Positions 5,655 to 12,082 of a stretch of 15,139 nucleotides of DNA are shown here, one piece after another (the first letter of the stretch is position 1; the number at the start of each line of letters is the position of its first letter). The notes under the pieces are model-generated. The model was not told the DNA's origin. It did no database searches and was given only the letters and a program-made list of their open reading frames with translations. This DNA is from Actinomycetes bacterium. GTDB taxonomy: Bacteria; Actinomycetota; Actinomycetes; Propionibacteriales; Nocardioidaceae. The position numbers were made by a program, and so were the translations under genes. The DNA is taken from the NCBI GenBank assembly GCA_023396115.1, contig JAEWXC010000023.1:1-15139 (forward strand), read 5' to 3'.

Positions 5655-6551
5655 GTGGAGTCCGAGGAGCTGCGTCGTGAGGGAGTGCTGGTGGTCGGCG
5701 AGACCCTCGTCGACCTGGTCCCCGGGCCCGACGGGCGCCTCCACCGCCACCTGGGCGGGAGCGCCGCGAACGTCGCCGTCGGGCTGGCCCGGCTTGGACG
5801 CCCCGTGCGGTTGTGGACCTGCCTGGCCGACGACGCCGACGGCCGCTGGCTGGCTGCCCGGCTGGACGCCGAGGGGGTGGGCCTGGTCGGCGATCCGTGG
5901 GTGCTGGAGCGGACCTCCAGCGCCCGGGCCGTGCTCGACGACCGGGGCGTCGCCACCTGGGAGCTGGACCTGCTCTGGGCGCCCGCCGGCGACCCGGGTG
6001 GCCCGTTCGCGGCGGTGCACACCGGCTCGCTCGCGGCGGTCTGCGAACCCGGGGCCACCACGGTCCGTGCGGCTCTGGCCGACCTCGGCACGGCGACGTT
6101 GCGCAGTTTCGACGTCAACGCCCGCCAGCCGTACAGCACGGCCGCGGCCGTCGAGAGCTGGCTCGACTGGCCCGACCTGGTGCGGGCCTCGACCGACGAC
6201 CTGGCGCTGCTGTGGCCGGGCACCGACCCGGTAGGGCTGGCCCGGCAGTGGTTCGCCGCCCACCGCCGCCCCGGGACGGTGGCGATCTCGGACGGTGCCC
6301 GCGGAGCGGTCCGGGTCAGCCGTCACTCCACCGACCGGATCCCGGCCTCCGAGGTGGAGGTGGTCGACACCGTCGGGGCGGGGGACGCGTTCACCGCGGC
6401 CACGCTGGACGGCTGGCTGCGCGGAAGGGGCGACATCGAGGACTGGACCGCCGTCCTGGAGCGGGCGGTGGCCGCAGCGAGCCTGTCGGTGACGCGTGCC
6501 GGGGCCGCACCGGTGACCCGGGCCGACCTGGACGGGCCCGGCTCCGGGTGA
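5655..6551 (+). CDS. PfkB-family carbohydrate kinase
   Basis: PfkB (ribokinase-like) enzymes phosphorylate sugars or nucleosides with ATP. The 298-residue product has the N-terminal glycine-rich signature GGSAANVAVGLARLG (34-48), FDVNARQPYS in the middle, and the C-terminal signature DTVGAGDAF (238-246) with the catalytic base Asp244 and the GAGD anion hole. Length is normal for the family. The closest group by general look is fructokinase-like, but the substrate cannot be read from the sequence. The start is the GTG at 5655; AGGAACGGGG just upstream may be a Shine-Dalgarno, or TAGGAA may be a -10-like element 6 bases before the start. No transporter or regulator is adjacent. Its 3' end faces the next gene with a 12-base gap. 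Confidence 0.9.
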   Translation: MESEELRREGVLVVGETLVDLVPGPDGRLHRHLGGSAANVAVGLARLGRPVRLWTCLADDADGRWLAARLDAEGVGLVGDPWVLERTSSARAVLDDRGVATWELDLLWAPAGDPGGPFAAVHTGSLAAVCEPGATTVRAALADLGTATLRSFDVNARQPYSTAAAVESWLDWPDLVRASTDDLALLWPGTDPVGLARQWFAAHRRPGTVAISDGARGAVRVSRHSTDRIPASEVEVVDTVGAGDAFTAATLDGWLRGRGDIEDWTAVLERAVAAASLSVTRAGAAPVTRADLDGPGSG

Positions 6552-6563
6552 ATTCGTCCGGGC

Positions 6564-7133
6564 TCAGGCGGGCGGAGTCCACTCGGGGTCGCGGCCGATG
6601 AAGGCGATCAGCTTGGCCTGCACCCCGGCGTCGTCGGCGACCGGCTGCTGGACACCGAACTGGCCGGACTCGCGCAGCATCGGCTCGATCGTGCGGAACC
6701 CGTCGAGCAGTTCCATCGTGTAGCCGGGCTCCAGGGCGTCGTCCTGCCCGGTGGCCACGGCCAGGTCCCAGGCGTGCAGGAACACGTCGGGCACCCAGAA
6801 CTGGCCCAGCATCGCCCCGACGGTCATCTCGGGGACCATCTGGCTGCGGAACGGACGCCCCGACTGCTCGGGGTCGTCCAGGATGGCCTGCACGCCGTCG
6901 CGCACCGACGACCAGGCCGCCGCCGGGTCCTCGGCGGCGCTGACGGGGACCGCGACGGTGAGGTCGGAGCCCCCGGCCAGCATGCCCGGCAGCCACTCGG
7001 TCAGGTGACCGACGACGTCGCGGGCGGTCCACTCGGCGACCGGGGTCGGCACGTCCCAGTCCCGCACCCCGTCGACCTTCTCGGTGAAGGTGGCGGCGAA
7101 GCTGCGGTGCTGCTCGGCGATGTCGTGGGACAC
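6564..7133 (-). CDS. DinB/MDMPI-like (TIGR03086-type) protein
   Basis: This belongs to the actinobacterial proteins related to mycothiol-dependent maleylpyruvate isomerase and DinB/YfiT: four-helix-bundle proteins that bind a divalent metal and often use a low-molecular-weight thiol. The 189-residue product has EWTARDVVGHLTEW (metal ligand candidate His43) and PDVFLHAWDLAVATGQD (candidates Asp116 and His120), both typical of TIGR03086-type members. The substrate is unknown. The start is the GTG at 7133, with a strong AGGAGGA directly upstream; a longer frame from 7208 adds an Arg/Gly-rich stretch unlike the family. It is divergent from truA across a 164-base gap and ends 12 bases from the kinase stop. 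Confidence 0.85.
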   Translation of the reverse strand: MSHDIAEQHRSFAATFTEKVDGVRDWDVPTPVAEWTARDVVGHLTEWLPGMLAGGSDLTVAVPVSAAEDPAAAWSSVRDGVQAILDDPEQSGRPFRSQMVPEMTVGAMLGQFWVPDVFLHAWDLAVATGQDDALEPGYTMELLDGFRTIEPMLRESGQFGVQQPVADDAGVQAKLIAFIGRDPEWTPPA

Positions 7134-7136
7134 GGT

Positions 7137-7143
7137 TCCTCCT
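7137..7143 (-). promoter_or_regulatory. Ribosome binding site of the DinB/MDMPI-like gene
   Basis: AGGAGGA on the minus strand lies three bases upstream of the GTG at 7133. It is the best Shine-Dalgarno match outside the ribosomal operon and fixes the start of this gene against the longer frame opening at 7208. Confidence 0.75.
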
Positions 7144-7297
7144 GGTGCTCGGTGACGTCCTCCCATCATGGCCCTGCCCGCCGACACCCGGACGTGGGCA
7201 CCGGGCACGAGGCCGCGGGGAGGTCTTGGCGCGCCGCCGTCGCACGAGGTGACCCGCCGTCGCCCGTCGGTCCCGCCCCGTCTGGGAGACTGTCGGT

Positions 7298-8131
7298 GTG
7301 CGCCTGCGGATCGACCTCGCCTACGACGGGACCGACTTCTCCGGATGGGCGACCCAACCCGCGCTGCGCACCGTCCAGGGCACCCTGGAGGCTGCGCTCG
7401 CGACCGCGCTGCGCGTTCCCGAGGCCCGGGTGGTCTGCGCCGGACGCACCGACACCGGGGTGCACGCCCGCGGACAGGTGGTCCACCTCGACCTCGACCC
7501 CGACGACCTGGTCACCTCCGCGGGCCGCTCCACCGACCCGCCCACCGAGGCGCTGCAGCGCCGCCTGAACGGGATCCTGCCGCCCGACATCCGGGTCCGC
7601 GCCGTCACCGAGGCGCCGGCGGGGTTCGACGCCCGGTTCTCGGCGATCTGGCGCCGTTACGCCTACCGGGTCGCCGACACCCCCAGCACCCTCGATCCGC
7701 TCACCCGGCACCACGTCCTGGCCTGGAACCGGCCCCTGGACGTGGACGCGATGAACACCGCCTCCGCCGCACTGGTCGGCCTGCAGGACTTCGCCGCGTT
7801 CTGCAAGAAGCGCGAGGGCGCCACCACCGTGCGCACCCTGACCGCCTTCGACTGGACCCGCACCGACTCCGGAGTCGTGGAAGCCCGGGTCGTGGCCGAC
7901 GCCTTCTGCCACCACATGGTGCGCTCCCTGGTCGGCTGCCTGCTGGCTGTCGGCGACGGGCGCAAGGACGCCGACTGGGCCGCGCAGGTGCTGACCAGCC
8001 GGGTCCGCGACGCCCGGGTGGCCGTGGTGCACGCGCACGGTCTGGTCCTGGAGGAGGTCGGGTACCCGACCGACGACGAACTGGCCGCCCAGGCCCTGCG
8101 TGCCCGGGCCCGACGCGAGGAGCTGGCGTGA
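7298..8131 (+). CDS. truA: tRNA pseudouridine(38-40) synthase TruA
   Basis: TruA converts uridines at positions 38-40 of the tRNA anticodon stem to pseudouridine. The 277-residue product starts MRLRIDLAYDGTDFSGW and contains the catalytic motif AGRTDTGVHARGQ with the nucleophile Asp52. Later conserved blocks include FDARFSAIWRRYAYRV, LQDFAAFCKK and FCHHMVRSLVG. Length is normal. The start is the GTG at 7298, chosen because the family begins with this strand; GGGAG lies 9 bases upstream. Its stop overlaps the next gene by 4 bases (GTGA). In many actinobacteria truA directly follows rplQ; here about 3.5 kb of other genes lie between. Confidence 0.97.
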   Translation: MRLRIDLAYDGTDFSGWATQPALRTVQGTLEAALATALRVPEARVVCAGRTDTGVHARGQVVHLDLDPDDLVTSAGRSTDPPTEALQRRLNGILPPDIRVRAVTEAPAGFDARFSAIWRRYAYRVADTPSTLDPLTRHHVLAWNRPLDVDAMNTASAALVGLQDFAAFCKKREGATTVRTLTAFDWTRTDSGVVEARVVADAFCHHMVRSLVGCLLAVGDGRKDADWAAQVLTSRVRDARVAVVHAHGLVLEEVGYPTDDELAAQALRARARREELA

Positions 8132-8748
8132 GCCACGACGAGGCGAACCCCGAGCAGGACCACTACTTCTCCGCCGACCCCGACGTCCCGTTCGCGCGGG
8201 AGGAGTTCACCGCGCACGTCTGGGACCACGAGCTGCCGCTGGTCAGCGGAGCCGGGGTGTTCAGCCGCGGCCACCTCGACCACGCCACCGCAGTGCTGCT
8301 GCGTGAGCTCGAACCGCCCGTCCAGGGCCGCTTCCTGGACCTGGGCTGCGGCTACGGCGTGATCGGGCTGGCGATCGCGAAGGCCGTCCCGCTGGCCACC
8401 GTCACGGGGGTCGACGTGAACCGCCGGGCAGTGGCGCTGGCCAACGAGAACGCCTCGAGGATCGGGGTGGCGGGCCGTTTCGTTGCCGCCACGCCCGAGC
8501 AGATCCCCACCGACCTGGTCTTCGACGAGATCTGGTCCAACCCGCCGATCCGGATCGGGAAGGTCGCGCTGCACGAGCTGCTGCTCACCTGGTTGCCGCG
8601 GCTGGCGCCCGGTGGCCGGGCGGTCCTGGTGGTCGGCAAGAACCTGGGCGCCGACTCGCTGCAGCGCTGGCTGGGGGAGCAGGGCTGGCCCACGACCCGG
8701 TTGGCCAGCTCCAAGGGGTTCCGGGTGCTGGAGGTGCGCGCGGCGTGA
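8128..8748 (+). CDS. Class I SAM-dependent methyltransferase, RsmC-like
   Basis: The 206-residue product is a Rossmann-fold methyltransferase of the 'small' (MTS) type. Motif I is FLDLGCGYGVIG (69-80), the acidic strand end is GVDVN (94-98), and the N-methyltransferase active-site motif is SNPPI (137-141). Together with HELLLTWLPRLAPGG (149-163) this resembles RsmC and RlmG, which make N2-methylguanosine in rRNA. RsmC normally has a duplicated domain; this protein has only the catalytic half, as many actinobacterial homologues do. The exact RNA target is not readable. It starts with GTG overlapping the truA stop (GTGA) and ends in another GTGA overlap, so it is coupled to both neighbours. Linkage with truA supports an RNA substrate. 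Confidence 0.88.
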   Translation: MSHDEANPEQDHYFSADPDVPFAREEFTAHVWDHELPLVSGAGVFSRGHLDHATAVLLRELEPPVQGRFLDLGCGYGVIGLAIAKAVPLATVTGVDVNRRAVALANENASRIGVAGRFVAATPEQIPTDLVFDEIWSNPPIRIGKVALHELLLTWLPRLAPGGRAVLVVGKNLGADSLQRWLGEQGWPTTRLASSKGFRVLEVRAA

Positions 8749-10160
8749 GCCCACAGCGGATCGTCGTGGTCGGCGCGGACGCCGCCGGGATGTCGGCGGC
8801 CTCCCAGGCGCTGCGCACCGCCCGGGGCCTGGGACGACAGGTGCAGGTCACGGTCCTGGAACGGACCCGGCACACCTCCTACTCCGCGTGCGGGCTGCCG
8901 TACTGGGTGGCCGGTGAGGTCGACGGGCCCGACGCGCTGGTCGCCCGGACCCCCGAGCAGCACCGCGCCGCCGGGATCGACCTGCGCACCGAGGCCTCCG
9001 CGGTCGGGGTGGACCTGGCCGGACGGCGGGTCACCGTGCAGGGGCCCGGCGGTACCGAGGTGCTGGACTTCGACGACCTGGTGCTGGCCACCGGGGCCGA
9101 CCCCGAGCTCCCGGACTGGGCGGTGGACGCCGACGGTCACCTGCTCGAGGGCGTGGCGCCGCTGAAGACGCTCGACGACGGAGCCACGTGGCGCGACCTG
9201 CTCGACGGCCCGGCCCGCGCGGTGACGGTCGTGGGCGGCGGCTACATCGGCCTGGAGATGTGCGAGGCGGCGCTGGCCCGCGGGCACCGGGTCACCCTGG
9301 CCACCCGCAGCCGGGTGATGTCGCGGCTGGACCCGGCGATGTCGGCCCGGAGCGCCGAGGCGCTGCGCGGCAGCGGCGTCACCGTCCTCACCGACACCCC
9401 GGTCAGTGGGCTCCGCCTGGTCCACGGGCGCCCGGCCGCGGTGCAGCACCCCGACGGCGAGACCGCCACCGACCTGGTCCTGGTCGCGCTGGGCGTGCGC
9501 CCGAACACCGCGCTGGTCGCCGGGCAGCTCCCCGACGAGCTGGTCGGACCGAGCGGCGGGTTGCGTCCCGACCCCCACGGCCGGGTCGTCGAGGGGCTCT
9601 GGGCCGCCGGTGACTGCGTCGAGGTCCGGCACCGCCTCAGCGGCGAGTGGGTGCACCTGCCGCTCGGCACCCACGCCAACAAGCACGGCCGGGCGCTGGG
9701 GGACTCGGTGGTCCGGATCCCCGCCGGACGCGCACCCCACCTGCACTTCGACGGGGCGCTGGGCACGGCGATCACCCGGTTCGCCGGTCCCGCGGGACCG
9801 GTCGAGGTCGGTCAGACCGGACTGTCGCTGGCCGGGGCCGAGCGCGCGGGACTGGACGCGGTGGCGCTGACCACCGAGGGCAGCACCGTCTCGGGCTACA
9901 TGCCCGACGCGGAGCCGATGGCGGTGCAGGTGGTCGCCGAGCGGGGCAGCCGGCGGCTGCTCGGTGTCGAGGTGGTCGGGGGCACCGGGTCGGCCAAGCG
10001 GGTCGACGCCGCGGCGGCGGTGCTCTGGTACGGCGGCACGGTCGACGACCTGGCCTGGATGGACCTCTCCTACGCCCCGCCGTTCGCGACGGCCTGGGAG
10101 CTGTTGCAGGTGGCCTCGCGCCGGGTGGCCGAGCAGCTCGACCGCGACGACCTCACCTGA
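8745..10160 (+). CDS. FAD-dependent CoA-disulfide reductase-like oxidoreductase
   Basis: The 471-residue product is a pyridine nucleotide-disulfide oxidoreductase. It has the FAD-binding GADAAGMSAA (10-19), the single redox-cysteine motif SYSACGLPYW with Cys49, the NAD(P)H-binding VVGGGYIGLEM (162-172), and the second FAD motif LWAAGDC with Asp290. The C-terminal dimerisation domain ends with LSYAPPFATAWELLQVA. One active-site cysteine next to GLPY plus the YAPPF block point to the CoA-disulfide reductase / NADH oxidase / persulfide reductase group and away from glutathione reductase types. In an actinomycete the real substrate could be CoA disulfide, a persulfide or oxygen. It starts with GTG overlapping the methyltransferase stop. 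Its 3' end overlaps the opposing dehydrogenase gene by 8 bases. Confidence 0.9.
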   Translation: MSPQRIVVVGADAAGMSAASQALRTARGLGRQVQVTVLERTRHTSYSACGLPYWVAGEVDGPDALVARTPEQHRAAGIDLRTEASAVGVDLAGRRVTVQGPGGTEVLDFDDLVLATGADPELPDWAVDADGHLLEGVAPLKTLDDGATWRDLLDGPARAVTVVGGGYIGLEMCEAALARGHRVTLATRSRVMSRLDPAMSARSAEALRGSGVTVLTDTPVSGLRLVHGRPAAVQHPDGETATDLVLVALGVRPNTALVAGQLPDELVGPSGGLRPDPHGRVVEGLWAAGDCVEVRHRLSGEWVHLPLGTHANKHGRALGDSVVRIPAGRAPHLHFDGALGTAITRFAGPAGPVEVGQTGLSLAGAERAGLDAVALTTEGSTVSGYMPDAEPMAVQVVAERGSRRLLGVEVVGGTGSAKRVDAAAAVLWYGGTVDDLAWMDLSYAPPFATAWELLQVASRRVAEQLDRDDLT

Positions 10161-10950
10161 CCAGGACGGCCAGCTTCTTGGCGACCAGCGCGGTGGTGCG
10201 CTTCGGCGCCAACCGGACCGCCCAGTGCAGTCCCTTGGCGTCGTTGCCGACCATCACCCGGTACCGCCCGGCCTCCATCGCCTCCACGATCTGCCGGGCC
10301 GCGGACTCGGGCGTGGTCAGCTGCATCGGCACGTCGGTGGCGTCCATGCCCGGCATCGCGGTGCCGGAGTTGCCGGCGATGTCGGTGGCCACGCCCCCGG
10401 GGTAGACGGTGGTGACCGCGACGTTCGTGCCGCGCAGCTCCGCCCACAGGCCGTCGGTCAGCTGGGCGACGGCGGCCTTGGTGGCGCCGTAGACGGTCTG
10501 CCCGGGCACCGCGACGTAGCTGCCCATGCTGGACACGTTGACCAGGGCCGCGGCGGGACGCTCCAGCAGCACCGGCAGGAACGCCTCGACCATGTGCAGC
10601 ACGCCCCACAGGTTGACGTCGACGACCCGGCGGACCTCCTCGTGGGTCAGTTGGTGCACGGGGGCGAAGCGCTGGATGATCCCGGCGACGTTGAGCACGC
10701 CGTCGATCCGGCCGTGCGCCGCCAGCACCGCCTCGGGCAGCGCCAGGACCGCGTCGCGCTGGCTCAGGTCGACCTGGTGGGTGGAGACCCGGTCACCGCC
10801 CCCGGCGATCCGGGCGGTCTCGGCCAGCGCGTCCGCGGACACGTCCACGACCGCCACCTCGGCGCCCCGCAGCAGCAGCGCCCGGACCACCTCCCGCCCG
10901 ATGCCGTTGCCGCCGCCGGTGACCACGAAGACCCGCCCTGTGATGTGCAC
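10153..10950 (-). CDS. Short-chain dehydrogenase/reductase
   Basis: The 265-residue product is a classical SDR that uses NAD(P)H on an unknown alcohol or ketone. It has the Rossmann motif TGGGNGIG (11-18), Asp36 at the end of the second strand (favouring NAD over NADP by family rule), NVAG (87-90), Asn113 and the catalytic Ser141-Tyr154-Lys158 set within VNVSSMGSYVAVPGQTVYGATK, positions 137-158. Length is normal. The start is a GTG at 10950 with no Shine-Dalgarno; a TAGCGT hexamer 7 bases upstream suggests a leaderless transcript. It lies 45 bases downstream of the PAP2 gene on the same strand. Its last 8 bases overlap the opposing oxidoreductase gene in TCACCTGA, which holds both stop codons. 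Confidence 0.92.
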   Translation of the reverse strand: MHITGRVFVVTGGGNGIGREVVRALLLRGAEVAVVDVSADALAETARIAGGGDRVSTHQVDLSQRDAVLALPEAVLAAHGRIDGVLNVAGIIQRFAPVHQLTHEEVRRVVDVNLWGVLHMVEAFLPVLLERPAAALVNVSSMGSYVAVPGQTVYGATKAAVAQLTDGLWAELRGTNVAVTTVYPGGVATDIAGNSGTAMPGMDATDVPMQLTTPESAARQIVEAMEAGRYRVMVGNDAKGLHWAVRLAPKRTTALVAKKLAVLVR

Positions 10951-10957
10951 GCGGGCG

Positions 10958-10963
10958 ACGCTA
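10958..10963 (-). promoter_or_regulatory. Possible -10 of a leaderless SDR transcript
   Basis: TAGCGT (minus strand) matches TANNNT and ends 7 bases before the GTG at 10950. The bases between (CGCCCGC) hold no Shine-Dalgarno. This spacing places the transcription start on or next to the start codon, as in mycobacterial leaderless genes. A -35 is not evident. Confidence 0.35.
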
Positions 10964-10995
10964 CGGCCCGCAGAGGTGCCCGGGCGAGGGTCGTG

Positions 10996-11985
10996 TCAGT
11001 TGCTGGACACCTGTCCAGTTCGGTCGGGGGCGACGTCGCGGGAGCGTTCCCAGACCGCGCACCCCCACATCACCGCGATCGCCAGGGCGGCCCCGGCGAC
11101 CAGGTCGATGACGTAGTGCTCGGCGTAGTAGACCAGCGCCACGCACATCAGCGCCGGGTAGAGCAGCAGCAGCCAGCGCCAGGCACTGCGCAGCCGGGAG
11201 ATGCCGTAGAGGGCGACCAGGACCGAGATCCCGGTGTGCAGCGACGGCATGGCCGCCACCGGGTTGCCGACCCCGTCCAGGATCATGTTCACCCGCTCCA
11301 GCCCGATGTCGGCCCATCCCCGGCCGGTCAGCCGCTCGATCTGCGGGTTGATCAGACCGTGCTGCGCGGCCATCCACGGCGGTGCCATCGGGTAGAGGAT
11401 GTAGATGGCGAGCCCGGCGAAGTTGATCGCCAGGTAGCGGCGCATCCAACGCTTCCACTCGGCGCGGTTCACCATCCACAGCACCGCGGCCAGGGTCAGG
11501 CCGAGGCCGAAGTGGGTGGAGTAGACCGTGGTCAGCAGCAGGTCGTACCAGCGCGGGTCGGTGGCCCGGCACGGCATCTCGCACAGAGCCTGCTGGAGCA
11601 CCTCGGTGGGCAGGTGCCCAAACCCGAGCCACCGGTCCACGTCGATGGGCATCTGGAACGCCGCGGTGCGGCCGAACTCGTCGGCCAGACCGCGGGAGAG
11701 GAAGTAGATGACCAGCCCGACCATCGGGGCCCACCAGTCGCGCAGGAAGCCGAGGTGGTGCCGCGGCGGGGCCTGCACGTGCCAGGCGACGGTGGCCAGC
11801 CACAACCACAGGAAGATGCCGATGGTGTCGTTGGGGACGCCCAGGGTCAGGCTCCACAGCACCAGCGCCGCACCCCAGCCGCCCATCGCGGCGGTGCGGG
11901 CCCAGCGGCTGGTCCCGGTGTAGACCCGGGCCGGGCTGACGGTGGCCGGTGGCCGGTGCTGCTCGACCTCCGGTGCTCCGTCCAT
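10996..11985 (-). CDS. PAP2-superfamily (AUR1-like) integral membrane protein
   Basis: The 329-residue product is a multi-spanning membrane protein. It has the PAP2/AUR1 active-site elements YPMAPPW (198-204), MPSLH (246-250) and the EHxxxD box in YYAEHYVID (Glu289, His290, Asp294). Hydrophobic helices lie at about 33-50, 54-70, 84-98, 150-172, 184-199, 250-262, 270-287 and 292-310. The missing KxxxxxxRP box and the P-x-APPW motif put it with inositol phosphorylceramide synthase-like proteins and not with simple lipid phosphatases. In actinomycetes these are thought to act on phospholipid or isoprenoid phosphates; the substrate is unknown. The ATG at 11985 has no clear Shine-Dalgarno but has TAGGCT 6 bases upstream. 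SDR follows downstream. Confidence 0.88.
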   Translation of the reverse strand: MDGAPEVEQHRPPATVSPARVYTGTSRWARTAAMGGWGAALVLWSLTLGVPNDTIGIFLWLWLATVAWHVQAPPRHHLGFLRDWWAPMVGLVIYFLSRGLADEFGRTAAFQMPIDVDRWLGFGHLPTEVLQQALCEMPCRATDPRWYDLLLTTVYSTHFGLGLTLAAVLWMVNRAEWKRWMRRYLAINFAGLAIYILYPMAPPWMAAQHGLINPQIERLTGRGWADIGLERVNMILDGVGNPVAAMPSLHTGISVLVALYGISRLRSAWRWLLLLYPALMCVALVYYAEHYVIDLVAGAALAIAVMWGCAVWERSRDVAPDRTGQVSSN

Positions 11986-11991
11986 CCCCGG

Positions 11992-11997
11992 AGCCTA
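11992..11997 (-). promoter_or_regulatory. Possible -10 of a leaderless PAP2 transcript
   Basis: TAGGCT on the minus strand ends 6 bases before the ATG at 11985, the spacing expected if transcription starts at the A of the start codon. No Shine-Dalgarno fits between. The same hexamer occurs upstream of psd. No convincing -35 was seen. Confidence 0.4.
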
Positions 11998-12082
11998 CCG
12001 GGGCGTCCGGGACCCCGGGACGGCGGTCGCCGGTCAGGAAACCCGGGTGCGGGTGCCCCGGGTGCCGGGGGATGATCGGGGA

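Noticed and set aside
6536..6564. A terminator made by GCCCGG (6536-6541) and CCGGGC (6558-6563) between the kinase and the DinB/MDMPI-like gene
   Set aside because: The stem is only 6 bp with a 16-base loop and lies partly in the coding sequence. In such GC-rich DNA it is likely to be chance.
7168..8127. An N-terminal extension that would fuse a long Arg/Pro-rich region to the methyltransferase
   Set aside because: It is the shifted frame of truA. The real methyltransferase starts with the GTG that overlaps the truA stop.
9964..12075. A 703-codon plus-strand frame across the SDR and PAP2 genes
   Set aside because: It is His/Gln/Gly/Asp-rich, antisense to two proteins with full active-site motifs, and has no domain signature.
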